From NCBI GenBank assembly GCA_944472135.2, contig OX235263.1, positions 88,506,721 through 88,570,720 on the forward strand: a stretch of 64,000 nt of DNA. The letters are read 5' to 3'. Source of the stretch: Trichobilharzia regenti (Eukaryota; Platyhelminthes; Trematoda; Strigeidida; Schistosomatidae). Positions 23,101-38,100 of this stretch are shown piece after piece. Under the pieces are notes generated by a model. The model saw nothing but the letters and a program-made list of their open reading frames with translations, searched no databases and was not told the DNA's origin. Every line of letters begins with the position of its first letter. Position 1 is the stretch's first letter. Position numbers and translations under genes: made by a program.

Positions 23101-26100
23101 TCATTCCCTTCTAGAGGTTAGATGGGAGCTTTGAAGGATTTCTCAAATGGAGCTGAGTGTCCTGAGTTTACGAGGAGTCTCGTTATCAAAGTGGAGACAC
23201 TCTTCCATTCTCCTTTTGCAAGCTGAGATTTTCAGGCAGAAATTTAGCAACACCAATGTAGTTAGTGTCACAGGAGCAAGTGAAGTGATATATGCATGCT
23301 GATTTGGCCCTATGCGACAATTTGTCTTCCATGTGATGGCCAAATAATTTTTTGCAGTAGGAATGTTATTCGTAGGCTGGCAGTAAAGTATGTTTTAATC
23401 AAAGATATCGCAAGGCATTTTTGGAGAATTCCAGTCTCAATATCACTTTCAGATTGAAGATTCATCAGCAGAATCTTTGGAGCTTGGGTGCAATGTGGGC
23501 GGGCAACGCGATGTATTCAGAAGGAGTATGTCCAACATTTGTCTGTGCCATGGCGTTCATAAACAGTCTGTTTTCTTAACAACAAAGAATTTATACTGGT
23601 GAGTGATTAAGTATAGGCGATTCATTTTCATCGGACATAATTAATTAGTGTATTTTAGAAAATTAACTCTCCCAGTAGATATCTCGAAACTGTTTTTCAC
23701 CTAGTCTTCGCAAAATTTTTCGCTTTACAATGGCAAGTAGAAGAATGCGAGATGTGCTTTTCTTCTTATATGTGAAGGCATAACCACCTGGATTTAACTG
23801 TGATTTGAATTCACTGCCTAGACTTCTAAAAGATATATTATCACTAAGTCAGAAGAGTTATAAGCTCTTGTGTGAATGAAGGATGTCATTTGTTGGTCGT
23901 CAATCTATGAATAATCCTCATTCAGACATTAGCGAAAACAAGACATTCATCTCGGTCTAGAGTCTCTTTTCAGCCAGTCCATTTACCTCTTACGCTCTAC
24001 CATCAAATTCACACACAACTTCTTATCACGGAAGACCGGAGTAACAAAAGTGAGCCGTTGTCATAGCTAAAGTTTAGTTCTTAGTACTGGTCACTGCATA
24101 AAAGGAGTTGGATAAGTGTATTAGAGTTAAGTGATAAGATGAATAATTTGATGAGGATGAAGGAAAATGTGGGATTGTGTAAGAATTCCAAAGAAGAAGA
24201 AAAGTTATAAGGAGTTAGAGAGACAAACAAACTTGGCCTGCGATATCCTTAGGGAAAGAATTTAATCATCTTCGAGAAGAAAATTATTCTCACCAACTCT
24301 AAGAACAGTGTTCTTCATTGGTCCATTGGTCTTCACAAGCCTTAATAACAAGCTCAGCTGTATGGCCATTTCTATGTGTGTTTATCAGTTCACCTGTTGT
24401 TTTGGGGCCAGGTATATGGGTTGATGGATGCGGATCCAGTCTAAAGACATTCGAGACCACTATCCCACTTGTTTGAAGAGAGATGGTAGTGGCTTAATAA
24501 AGGGTCCGATAATCATACACCTTGTCACCACTGGTGATTGCAGTTGAATTTATCTCAGGTTCGATCACGAACTGATATCAGTTAGAAAACCATCGAAAAC
24601 CAGTAAGTAATGGACAGTACTGACCACCACTCACCCATGTGTCTATTCGCAGTCGATCTAAGTACTCACGAATCATGAGGCGTGCACATCGACCGGTCAA
24701 CTACTGCGATGGAATGTAATGGCACATAATTTTGACTTCTGACACTTCTTCATGCGTATTATCACCACCAGTTATCACCACAGACGAGTTTGTGTCTTCA
24801 CAGTCGACTCCAAAGGTCATACTGGTCAGGAATTCTCACTCAGGCATTCCAGTCAGAAGTGGACATTACATGAATTTCCGAGTGTGTGTTAGTTTGCAGA
24901 GATTTCATCCGTGTATATCTCTTAACACGAATAATTTTATTCTCCGCTTCAGACTTCATCCTCCTGAAGTATTGGAGAGTATTGGTAAATATGGTTAGTT
25001 AACAGATGTGAACAATGGGACTTCAGATGGTTGTGTTGAAACTCCGCTTTTTTATTTCTGTAATATGCGCTACTTATATGTAAATATAAGTAGTCACTGA
25101 GGTATAGTTTTTAGAGAATTGTTACATGTCATAGGAAAGTCACTGAACAAGAAACGCAAGTGGAGGGTTACAGTTCTGACAAGGATAGACAATGAATAAC
25201 ACTGACTTAGAAGCGTTAATTCGGTTGGCCAACCAGCTGACTGTTGCATCACCTACAATATGTGTGTATCAGACTGCAGTCAAGTTTGTCGGTGGCCAGC
25301 CACACGTTAGTAACAGCCAAACAAGAAAATAAACAAAGTCGCTAGAAGATACAAGTGTCTTTCACAGAGCATTATCCTACTGTGATCATGATCAGGGGTG
25401 GATATGACTAGCGGTTCGTGTGTGTAGTAGGCCACTGGTGGTTGCACAAATTTTCTTCATGAGAGAGGGAAAATTGGTGGAGAATGTAGAGATTTTTTGA
25501 CTGCTTTCTGGATACACCCAAACTGCCTACTGTATCTTGTGAGATAGGGATGGTCAGCGCTGGAAAGCATACCTCTGTGTTCACTGGGTTTGTTGATTCG
25601 TCTATTGAACACTACTAAGTAGAGGCAATATGTTGGGTCTGTCGACAACAGGATAGATAATGTTGAGTGAACTGAAAATCCACTGCGTTCATAGAGGATC
25701 GATCTCCTGATCCCAGGTTAACAGGAAAATTGTTCTGCCTCTGTTGTAGACAAGAAACCACAACATACCGAAAATTACTCTCTTCCATATACTAACTCAA
25801 TATCCAAAGGAACACACAGCTTCATTGCCACAACCACAGATCCTCCAATACAATAAATCAGTCAGCATACGCGTTGGGATTGAGTATCACTGAGATCATG
25901 GGAATTCATTCAGGACGAAGGCTTAGCAATCTGACATGTCACAAACATAACGAACAGCTAGGTCTGGATGTGGCTTCCATCCATCCTCAGAAAATACTGG
26001 GCGTTTTAAAAAATGGGACCCTGAAATTATTGATGACAATAATAAATTTACCAAAAGAAGGGAAAAAGAGAAATTTAAAGGCTCTTAAACCAACTTACTG

Positions 26101-29100
26101 AGTATCAAATTACATAAGTTGAGTCACTATGAATACCTGCATAACGTGGGTTTTGTCGCTTGTCGAACTCATCATCTGACGTCGGGGGATTTCAGTTCAT
26201 CTGGTTGGTTTCAATATATGTGATGAATGAAATTAAGTGTTTCCACTACTTACAATAATTATACAGTTTCTCGTTCTATGTAACATTTGACTTGATGCAT
26301 AATGTATTATCAAGTGTTGCTTTGTGGGGAGTTGATTGGTTACAGGATTGATGATGATGAGCCGAAATCAGTCAAAAAAACACACAAGCAGTAGTGAGTA
26401 GTCCTAACCGGTGGGGTCACTGACTGGTGATTGCGCTAAATACACATGCATCATCAATTAGGAGATGAAATTCATGGACCATTGTATCGGATTCCAGTGG
26501 CTGAACGGTTTACGAGATCGCCTCATAACCAGAAAGTCTTAGGTTCGAACTCCCAGTGGGTGCGTACCACTGAAGAGTCCAAAGCGAATGGGATGAAGTA
26601 GATTTCCAGGACTTCGTAGTGGTTTTCCACTAGTTCTCTAACTGATATCACCTCGTCATCCATCCTGTAACAATAATAATATATCTCGTCAGATCAATTT
26701 CACTCGACAAATTATTGTCCGAATTAGGTTAATTTTATACAACGGTAAGGTGTGGTATTGTGTGCGTTTTGTTGTGTGTGTGTATGGGTGGGTGGGTGTC
26801 ACATTACTTCACTTATGTTACATGATTTAATACTAAGGTGCATACAATGGAACTGTTACTGGTCAATATGAATGCGACCTGTGTATCATTTTTATTGTTA
26901 TTGTCAAAAGTTTATGCATCTGTTAAATGTCTACAATCCTTCTAATAATAATATTAATAATAACAATAATAATAATTGTACAAACCGATTTCAGAGTTTA
27001 TTATGAATCGTTTCATTTCGTTATATATACATATGCGGATATGTGTAATAGACAGAATAAATCGATAAAGAACTTGTGAACTTGACTAATGTATCATTCA
27101 ACACCAAAAATAGACGACAATAGACTGTCTAATCTAATGAGGTGATGATTTAACTTGAAATATACGAATATAATTAAGATATAAATGAAATATGAGACTT
27201 CTCCACTGAAAAATTCATAAATTCGTCAAAAACTTACATGGTGTAGGTCAATATTCTCCTGAATAAATCATTAGTAGCATCCCTGACTATGGTACTGGAG
27301 GGTGGAGACTTGAGGTCAAGTCACAAACAGCACGGATATAAATTCCTCCTAGATTGTAGACATGTATCAGATAGCACGAATCTAGAATGCTGAGCTTCTT
27401 CTCAGTCCCCTAAAACCATTTCGCATTGATTCAAAGAAAATGCACATCGACACCTTTTCTCCTTGGCTTAGTGCGCACATTGCAAACTGACTGACAGAAT
27501 TCCATCAGAAACACTTAGCACTAGAAAGATAACAATGACCACTTCCCAACAAGAGGACATACAGCCTGTCACTGGGAATGATCCAGTATATCAATTCAGT
27601 TAATATGTCACATCGTTAATGACGTGTTACTTAGGCGAAGTAGAATGTACTCAGAAAATTGTCTGAGTTTGGATAAAGTCCTCCACTCTCAGTAGGTAAA
27701 TCTCGAGCCTGAATCTCATTTCACATACTTCAGCCTGAGCGACTGATTAGCGTCATGATAACTTGTACAGTTAATTTGACTGACAGCTTGGAACATGAAA
27801 CACCTCCCCTTGGTAGGTGAGTTATAAGTAACTAACTAACTACATAAATGCGCCGGCGATTCCGTGGTAGGATACCAGTCAACCACAAGAAAGTGCCATG
27901 TTTGGCTATCGACTGACTCATTCCTAAGCTCTGGCTAGCCAGCAGTTGGCTGGAAAAAGGGGAAACGTTGAGCACGGAGCTGATAAAAAGCCGACACCAT
28001 CGCCACCACTTAAACCTCAAAGCTTGAAGCCCCACATTCACTCGATATCCAAAAGAATGGAAGATGTACGAGCATAAGTACATATTCTCAATTTTTAATA
28101 ATGCGGTAATACATTTGAAGTCAGGATGGTCAAATGCATAGACAGACATCTATTAGAAGCGCTGATGGAGTAAAGACCACTGATTGTTTCAATGAACTCA
28201 AATATACTCATTATGTTAGTTAAGAGTCTGCGATTCCATTTTACTTTAAAGATAAATGTCCCGTCTTCTTTCCCTACCTGATTTTTCATTGGTTTCATAA
28301 CACATGAGGGAAATAACCTCCAATATAAAGTTGAAGTAATTCGGTCATCTGATCTGAGTTGATCCCAGTACACCATGGATCATCCCTGCAGGAGAACTAT
28401 GGAAGGGCAGTCGAGAGTTAACATCATTTCACTTTGACTGGCTATCATGTTCTACTGGTCATCAAGAGTGGTTTTCAGTTGTGTATACCAACCAGTACTG
28501 TGTGATATCATGAGAAAGAAAAACTAAATTTGGATAATATTTACAGAAATACGTCACACTGATATATGTAGATATACATATATGTTACACCTTGACCGTA
28601 GCATCTGTTCTGTATTTATTTCTACTAGTGGACTTATCTAGTTGTTAGGTTAGTCGCGATTTACAAAATGAATGGTTCACTGAGACAGCCTAAAGTCGAC
28701 AAATCCACTCCATTTCTCTTCATGTTATCTCTGTTTGCATATGCGTAAATGTATCTTTACTTATCAAAGTGTACATACTGGACGGACACAAAGAAGAATT
28801 TTCAAACAGCATACAAAGAAAAGATGCAGTAGTGTTTGATATTTTAATTAGTCATCACCTCACTTAGAGTGCTGACAAAAGTGGATGTATTCAGAAATCG
28901 TGCAACAGAATGAAAGTAGAGTTCCAATTTACTACATGTCATAGGGGTGGTTCAGGTTAGAGGAATGAAATTCAACTTGTGCATATTGGTCCGTCAATAC
29001 CTGTCTTGTCTAAAACCGTTCAGCAACACTGTCCTGCATGTTGGTAGAAACACATCGCCTTGTCTACACTGAAGACCCTATCCAAAAAAAGTGAAGAGTA

Positions 29101-32100
29101 ACCTACCAAAGACAATACGCTTTCACCTCCAAAGCATACCTGAAGCTGTAGTCATTCAGATGGAGACAGTGGAACTCCACATGCAAGAGACAAATCACCA
29201 ACCAATTCTACTTTCAAGCTAAAGTCATCTTATTATTTCCCATCAACCTGGTTTCTTTTCTTTTTCAACTCTTTCGAATTCTTAGGTAATGAGTCCATCC
29301 TCATCCTTAATACAGTTCATTCATCAAACTGCTCGTCTCATTAGACAATTCTAATTCCCTCCTTCTCCTATGCATTAATCAATATTAGCAAGTTTGGTTA
29401 TGACAAATCATCCCTTCTCATCACCATTCTCCTTTGTCAAAAAAATAGAATATAAATGCGACTGGTCATCTAAAGGAAATGAATTCACCGCCATCAGCCT
29501 CTTCGTTGAATCACTTGTCTTAGTCTTCCTTGATTCAGACAGAAACTACCGATGGCCTCCCTCTACAATAATGAGGAATTTGATTCTATTTTATGACATT
29601 TTATTGCTGATTACGTTTTTGTATTTTGTGTAATTCTAATCGATTTTTAGACAGCCTCGTTTTATGCCCATTTCATCTTTTGTCTTCATGCAGACTTCTA
29701 ATCTGACAAGTTGACTTCTGTTCACGTCATTCGAAATTGCTTCTTGAATCAACCCTGATTTACTGTTCAACTTCCTCTACTTTCAATTTAGTTAATCAAT
29801 ATGGCGAGATGATTACGTAACAGCCTCTGTCTTCAAAAATCATTCATTCATTAAGAAGAATAAACTTTCATTGAATTACTCAAAGTCTTATTTTGGAAAA
29901 ATTCTCACAGAAGTGGAAATTAACTCTTCACTATCTGACTTAAAATGGTTACTTCAATTTTGTCATCGTTTCTCAAATCCACATTCATTTACAAGAGGTA
30001 AATTCTACATATATTGTAAATATGATACTGCAGCCAGATTACAAGATTTTTAGAATTAATTTGGATTCATCACAGTTGTTAAATTGTCTTCATAAACCAA
30101 CATCAGCTGTAATGATCATTAAAAACGAGGGATCATTGGACAGCCTAGCGTTTCGTTTGATATCCTTGAGAATTTCAGTGGTATGCACCCACAACACCCT
30201 TAGGGAACGAGCCTAGGGTCTTTAGGTTACGAAGCTAATTTTGTTGGCCATTCAACAACGTTGGGTGGAATTGGACAACCCTCGGTTTCTAACTTTGTCA
30301 TCTCCTGATATAGTGCAGTCCTCACTTGTACATTCAACAAACATCAATTTCATCTTAACATGGTGGACCCAAGTTGGATCACGAATTCCATCCGCAGCTT
30401 AAGGAGACTCATTTAATAATCATCAGTGACTGTGTGTTCAGCTGTTAGGTGACCACCGGTTTTCAGTTATCTCTCTAGCGGATTTTGGCTCGTAATGAAA
30501 ATCCTTTTTTCTGTAGTTCTACTCCCTTCCCTTACTAGTGGGAGATACGGATTCACACTGGAGCTTCTCTTATTGAACCTACCCCCTTCACCGGCTTGGT
30601 GAGGTTTGAGAATGTGTCGGCCTGTGGTCGAACCGTGGACCACGTGAGGCGTGGTAGGCAAGTGTTCTATCATTGAACCACGAAAGCACTGATGGAATTC
30701 TAAAAATTGTATATTAAATTCTGTTTGGTGCTGTATAGTTGGAGGCAACCGGTTAGAAGCATCGTCGCTGTGGTGGGTTCGCATCTTCAAGCAAACCATT
30801 TCCGCATCTGAGAATCAAACACGCGCCACTCAGGTCTAAAATTACAGACTGAATGACTGATGTAATCAGGATGACGACTGACTTCCTGTGTGCGCTCTAA
30901 TGTAAGCAATAATTAGTGACTGTGCAGTAAACAACATTAAGCGCAAATCATTGACTGGGTGACAACATTGAAAAGTTGTCTAGTCGAATTCAGCAAAGAC
31001 ATCTCGTCGATTTCATCTTCCGATTTCACTGACCACCGTATCGGAAGAATTCTCAGTATTGACTGCTAAGACTAAAAAGACGAGCTCCTATTTCTCAAAC
31101 ATATCCTAGCTCAAAATGTATACTCGGTGATACTAAGGGTGATATCGATCAGCCACAGTCTGCTTCTAAGCAAAGTGAATGAGAAATTCCCGCATATGAC
31201 CATTCTAATGGGCATATATTAGTTCACGTGCAACTACCAAGCTATGTGCGTAGGTCGTTCATAGGAGTCCCTTCAACACCCATAAGAGAACTTTACCCAC
31301 CTGAAGACTCTGAAGATACATTTAAGTGATATATAGCACGTCAAAGCCTCAAATAGAAGCTAATCGAATGTGACAGATTAGGCACGGATCCGAGAATGAT
31401 ATGAAGGCGATTGTGAAAGGAGGAAACGGTAGCTCAACCGATAGTGTCAGCGCCAGTTGAAAGCAACAGGAGAGAATCGAACGGAATAGGATGTACTGTG
31501 GCAGTTCTGGGTGGTCCACTCTGGATCAAATATAAATAAAATTTTATATAATTTCCCAGAAAGTGTACGAGATGCCAACAAGATGCAATTTATTATGAAT
31601 TCACAACGACAGAATGAAACGCCTCAACAAAAATAGCTCAACTCACGTTACATAAACACTCTGAGAAATGTTCTCTGATACAAGACGTAGATACATTGAA
31701 AATTCTCCATTCTCATTTATATCTCCGTTGAATATATATTCTTTGTATTTTGGTAATGTGAAAATCATTAACACCAATCCCATAGTTGCTGATGACAAAG
31801 CCATTAAAACCTTGACGAGAAAATCGACAATTGAAACCATTTTCAATACACATAATGAGAAAACAGAAAAATGCAGACAGTCGAATAAGATTTCAATCTT
31901 GTCAAAATGGCCATTTATCAATATTCACTTAGCTGAGATAAAATACTCACACAACGCTTGCAAATTGCAGTGAGCAGAGTATTCAGGGCAGCAGAAGTTC
32001 ACTGTCTGTCTTCACTACCACTCCGAACTCGAGCTTTGGAATTAAGGATAGACCAACAATCTTCACCACCCTTGTGAGCATTTACCAGTTTCGCTGATCC

Positions 32101-35100
32101 TGTGGAGTCAGTAACATTGGGCGTACAATTAAGCAGACATCTTTATCACTGGATTTCGGAACATCATCCTTCGTGATTAAGCAAGGGACGAACAAGGTGT
32201 ATGCATAGATCTTTATTTTAGCTCACCTTGCATATGCTAAACAAAACCTCCATGTCAACATGGCATTTGAAGTTATCTAATGCATTCCGACAAATCTTAG
32301 TTCTAACTTACAAGTTCGCCATTTACATACAGCTGAAGTCATTGGAATCCACCTGAACAAGCCACATCTACGTGTTCGCAAGAAACTCCCACAGATACTT
32401 TCTTTATCCTGTCCATCATTAACTTGATAAGAGAGATTTGATAATTTCCTCTTCCTCGGATGCATATGGAAAAGTCATTATTGTCTGAACTATCTTTGAT
32501 TGTAAACTGGTGGATGGTGACTAACAGAAGAATCCCGGATGCACGATTCTCCCTATTAGGGACTCATCACCTCAGTGTACATCATCACTCACCGGGGATG
32601 CAGGTACATTTAACGAACGAATCACAAACAGGGCGAAACTCGCACTCTAGACTCTAATGCTAGTCACCATCCACCAATTTACTTCAAGTCAAATAACCAG
32701 ACATCGTTGAAGTTTCTGTAAAAGGAGATGACATATCAACTGGAGGTAGAGCACTTCCGTCCTATCAATCGACGTGAAAGTTCAAATTAAATCAAGTATC
32801 TTTCGTTGTCACTGAAATATTCTCAATAATTTTGTTTGATATTCAATTTAGTATTGAGTATGGATGCATATTATCACTCATATATTCATTTGAACTGTAA
32901 TTCTGCGGATCTTAAAATCTCGATCTCGTGTAAGAACACACTAGTTTTGTCAGTGACAAATACTCTCTACCAGGAGGCGAATGAGAAACGAATATTCTTT
33001 GCACAGCTTCCTTTTGCTTTCAAGATTCACTGTGTATTTTCAAAAGGCATTTTATCGTGAACTATCACCATTGTAACAACAGAAGACAAGGGCCAGGCAA
33101 CAGATCGTTTATTAAGGAAATCAACGCATATTTATATAGTTTCATGTACATTATTATAGATTATTTAAGCAAACAAACACAGTCCTCTGGTTGTTTCTCA
33201 CTTTCATCTCTTTGTGGCTGTTTCTTGGATGTCAGATCATCTATATGCTAACTGTATCCCCCTACGCAAACTCTTTCTTCTCATTTTTCTCACGACCAAT
33301 ATTGGGGACACAAACACTGACGTAAATTACTGTCTACCAATTTGGCTAACAGCCAGCTATCACCAGGCCATGACCTAGAGAACCCTTGAAAGACAGATCA
33401 GCAATAGATACGTGTTTCGTTTTTTTCAGATACACTTCAGTGGTGCACACATATTGTGACACTATAGATTGAAGACAGGATGTTCACAATGTGATGTACA
33501 CACCCAGTGAACACTCAGTCAGTCACTGATTTCGAACCCACTGACGCTTAGATTCTCACTTTATTGTAATCAAGTTCAAAAATGCATAAATTTCAGTGGT
33601 CTCCATAGAAATATATGATTTCAAACAAGAGTTACTTCTCATAAAACTGAGCACAGACGGAATGAGTATCAGTGAAGAACAGCATGGATCACTTTTGTTT
33701 CGTTGATCCTCATCAGCTGACGTTTATTTATTACGGATTATAAGTTGTGAGAAGCTGATGAGAACCAACGAGATCAGATGGATCCATGTTATTCACCACC
33801 GATGTTCGTTCTTTCTCTCCTCAAATATATTATCGAACATATATATATATATATATTGTGACCAACTTAATAGTGCTTCCTTGTGTGTCAGGATACTCTG
33901 CGGATTTCGGATGAGTCACAGTGCAGTGTTATCCTTTTAATACAAGTAGAAGGCTGTATACCCTAAAGTGACTTCGAAATAAAATCACTTCCCGATTCCG
34001 TTTGGTTCATTGTGAGCAAGCTCTGGAACTAGTCAGCCCGTTTCTACTAGAAATTATCCTGTTTATCACATCATAAATTTAGACATTTCATTTCACACTT
34101 GTTCAAACTGTCAAAATATTCTAGAAGAAAATGGACAAACAACTCATAAGTAACAGACTTGATTTCTCTGTGAATTCCCCCAATGAGTTTAAGGTAGTTG
34201 AAAGGGATGATTGAAATCTGGTGTCATGTAACGAGTTTGTACGGACGACATGAGTAATGCGTCGATAAATATAATTTCAAGTAAAATTCTGATGGGAAAT
34301 CAACAATATGGAGGGAGGATACACAAAAATGAGTAGAAACTTCGGAAACACCAAGCTTCACAGCCTGCGATAATAATCATGTCCTATATCTTCGAAGTGA
34401 AGGTTATCAGAAAGATAGAAAATAACGGGGAAGGGATTTGTTTCATAGAAATTTCCCCATCATTTCGTCAATTTATCTGCCGAAGACTTGTACCACACTT
34501 ATTTCTAACTGTAATGCCGATTCTAACGAAATATCTCGAAATCACTGTTCAGATGATGCGATCAAGTCAAACCAGGTTCATGATGGACCTTAGTGGAGAA
34601 CTAAAGAGATTTTGAATTTGTCACTCAATATTTTTATTACTACTATCATTAATATAATTATTTTATTCCTCTGCATTTCCAGTGGGATATAAGCCTTCAA
34701 GTAACAGCTGTGAAGTTTCAGGACTAGTAGTCTTATTTTACGGGATGGATTTGCCAGCCTGAATCACAACATTCCCACTACACAGGGTCATCTACCGGAC
34801 TAAACGAGGTAATGGAGGGAGTTGGTTGGCGATCGAACCCCAGATCAGTTGCTTTGTCGTTCAATGATCTACCACCAAACCACCGACACATCTAGGTCAC
34901 TTTAGAGAGTCAAATTCACAATATACGTGGCCTGAATCGACTCAATTTGTAGACATTGCTGGGATTAAGTTTCACTTTGAACTGTGTATGTAACTTGCTA
35001 ACCACGAATGGAATTCATAAGTTGGGAATTCCGTCCAACGTATTACCAGTTCGCCGATGCAACTAAACATAATTTGGAAGGTTTGAAGTGAATCAGCTCT

Positions 35101-38100
35101 GTCACCTGAGTCAAATTGTGCACACCACTGATGAATGAGGTCAACCTTAAATGAGCGAAATAACCGTCCGATGCTAAGCCTAATTCAAATTGGCTGGCTG
35201 ACATGAACTACTGGCTGATGTAAACGGTGTCTTACTACTCAAATAATCAGTCAGTACTATACACAAACATGCATTCACTTAGGAAAGACCCGAGACTCAA
35301 AACTGAACATTCCGAGTGAGGGCAGTTAGATACAGTTACACCTGATATCATCCGTTTCGGTGTTTCATTGTAAATATTTAAGAACAAATTGAGAAACAAA
35401 GAGTGTTTTTCAAATGACCAAGAATATAAATACGATAACATTTAAGGACAAGTAAATGTCTGAAATCGATCGAAATTATGACACTATTTTGTGTGAGACT
35501 TTAAAGGCTCGAAGATCAAAGGCAGCCGACAGATGTCTGTAAAATATATGAATAATTCACAAGAACTATTTATTCTTAATTTTTTAAATTCACGTTTTGA
35601 TAATGAAACCATCATTGTTGATATGTAAGTCTTTTGAACTTCGGTTACTAATTCGACTAATGCTTTTTGCATGGAAACAGTCTCAAAATCGTTTCATCGT
35701 ATCTGTTAAACATGGTTTCATAGACAGCATGGTGGTGGCGACTGGCTTACCTAACCAAAACTGCGTACTAAACAAAGTCGGACTGCTTAAAACTTGGGCT
35801 ACAAAAAGTTTCCATCATTCTGTGCCATGTTTCACAAAACACTGAGACTGAAATAGAGACGCCTACTTGAACACAAACTGGCTGATTATCAGTGTCGCTT
35901 TATTGAGCCAACCACATTATACGAAAGCTACTAATTCTTCAGCTCACACTTCTTAATTGAGAAAACACAACGACGTTTCCCGGAAAGCATATTTATCGTA
36001 ACAGCGTCTAATTCCAAAAACAACCATGGATATGTCGATTATTCTGTAATCATGATCAATGGAGTAGTGGGCGCATATTATGTAAACAACTTCTGATTCA
36101 CTTATCTTCACTCTGGACATTGATCATTATGTCGGTATGTTTATTATATGTAATATCTCATGTTCACTTTTTATTCAATCGATGAAAATGTAACCTCTAG
36201 TGATACCATAAACTCTCGTGAGTATTTAAAATGTTTCTAGACTGCTTATTCGTCACTTCCACAAGACTTCATGAAGAGCGTAGTCGTGGTTGACAGGGTA
36301 TCCCAATGCATGACATAATTGTTCCTGAATCATACACTCCAGTCTCAAAATGCACTCCTCAACTTTTCACAGTTGGATTCCAACATATTGTTTTGGATAA
36401 CGCTAGAGTGAGAATGGAGGAATATCATAATCGATTGGTATTGTGTCACACAACCTACTGTCAAGTAGAAATTTGTCTGAAGACGCTAAATAGAGAGAAG
36501 ATATCCTGGAACTAACTCGGCTAAATATTCTATACACTAAATAAATACTGTCCACAATAACGCTTCTATTACTACATATATCACGTTGATACATTTGTTA
36601 GATTAATAAAGAGAAAGTTACAGCCGTTTCTAATCTCTCCTGTTTATATCTCGTAGGTCGAATTTCTCCCTCCCTACACAAAATAACAATTGTATTGAAT
36701 CCATTATAAATACGATTTTATTTTGATAAATCACACAGTGGAGTGTTATACAGTAATATTAACTGATGACCACACGTTTCGAGCAGAAACTATTGCTCAT
36801 AATTATATCAAACCACTCACTCACACAACTTTCTTCCTTCATTTATATACATGTGGGGAATTGACTAGATATTTGAATAAAAATCGATATAACATAACGT
36901 ACATTCAGAAATAATAATAATATGAATGTTATCAATCAAGTGCAATCAGATGGGAAATAAGACGAGTGTTTTTATAGTCAAAATAAATAACTAACTTGCT
37001 AGAATGTTATAATGTATGTGAATTGAACTGAAATAGAATTTTAAGATTATTTATTATCCTCCTCTGATTTGACTGACAGACTGGTGGTAATAATATCTTC
37101 CATATCTCTGGTGTTTGCATTGAGTCACTTCTATTGCACATGTCTTGGGAGTAGACTGGATGAACCAGGCGGCATTCAGTAATCAGTCTCTCTCTCCACC
37201 TACCTATATTACTTCTTAGAATTTTAACCCTCTCCTACCCACCCTATTGTGTGGTTGTGCGTTAATGCGTGAAGTGCGATTGCTGAGTTTTTTCCTAAAG
37301 TACTTATCTTCTCGGGGTCAATCATTCGAACCCTAGCTAAATTCTTACGTCCCGACAATCTGACTACCCGCTACCGACCTACTTGTTTGACCTATGTAGT
37401 TGGTAACAAATAACTACCCTTAAAATTCATTAGGAAGACCAGAAAAAACCGAAAGCAAAATAAAAATAATGGTGAAACTAATAATGATTACATAAATAAG
37501 GAAGAATAGAAGGCATCTACTGTTATACTTTATATCAGGAGGGGTTATCTGAGACACCCCCCCCCAAGTAGGATTCCTAATATAGCAGGAATCAGAGTGG
37601 CATTCAAACCTTCAAACTCACTTAGGCAGAGACAAACTCTGCAGGTTAAAAGACTCTGTCGGTTGACCCAGTTATACAAAATGATATAAATTACAAAATA
37701 CCCTACAATGACTGTGAATGAGGTTAACTACATAGGTCAAACAAGTAGGTCGGTAGCGGGTAGTCAGATTGTCGGGACGTAAGAATTTAGCTAGCGTTCG
37801 AATGATTGACCCCGAGAAGATAAGTACTTTAGGAAAAAACTCAGCAATCGCACTTCACGCATTAACGCACAACCACACAATAGGGTGGGTAGGAGAGGGT
37901 TAAAATTCTAAGAAGTAATATAGGTAGGTGGAGAGAGAGACTGATTACTGAATCCCGCCTGGTTCATCCAGTCTACTCCCAAGACATGTGCAATAGAAGT
38001 GACTCAATGCAAACACCAGAGATATGGAAGATATTATTACCACCAGTCTGTCAGTCAAATCAGAGGAGGATAATAAATAATCTTAAAATTCTATTTCAGT

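Larger units (their letters stand above)
22816..31646 (-). other. MFS intron 3
   Basis: 8.8 kb. The part from 22.8 to 24.4 kb and from 25.0 to 26.4 kb shows no repeat partner or coding domain. The remainder holds the repeat at 24,455-24,980, the outer end of the left palindrome arm from about 26,480, SINEs at 26.5, 30.1 and 30.6 kb, and TG and AAT microsatellites near 26,770 and 26,940. Nothing else recognised. Confidence 0.6.

Noticed and set aside
27832..28376. Frames on the minus strand similar to frames at 61.4-62.0 kb
   Set aside because: The similarity follows from the palindrome. The frames are shifted and interrupted between the two copies, which argues against a conserved protein.
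29394..29633. 79-codon frame in MFS intron 3
   Set aside because: No homology recognised; the mirrored copy near 60.3-60.5 kb is diverged and broken.
36723..36914. A 63-residue frame present in four identical copies
   Set aside because: It is the terminal repeat of a Penelope-like element read through; four copies reflect nested palindromes, not a conserved peptide.
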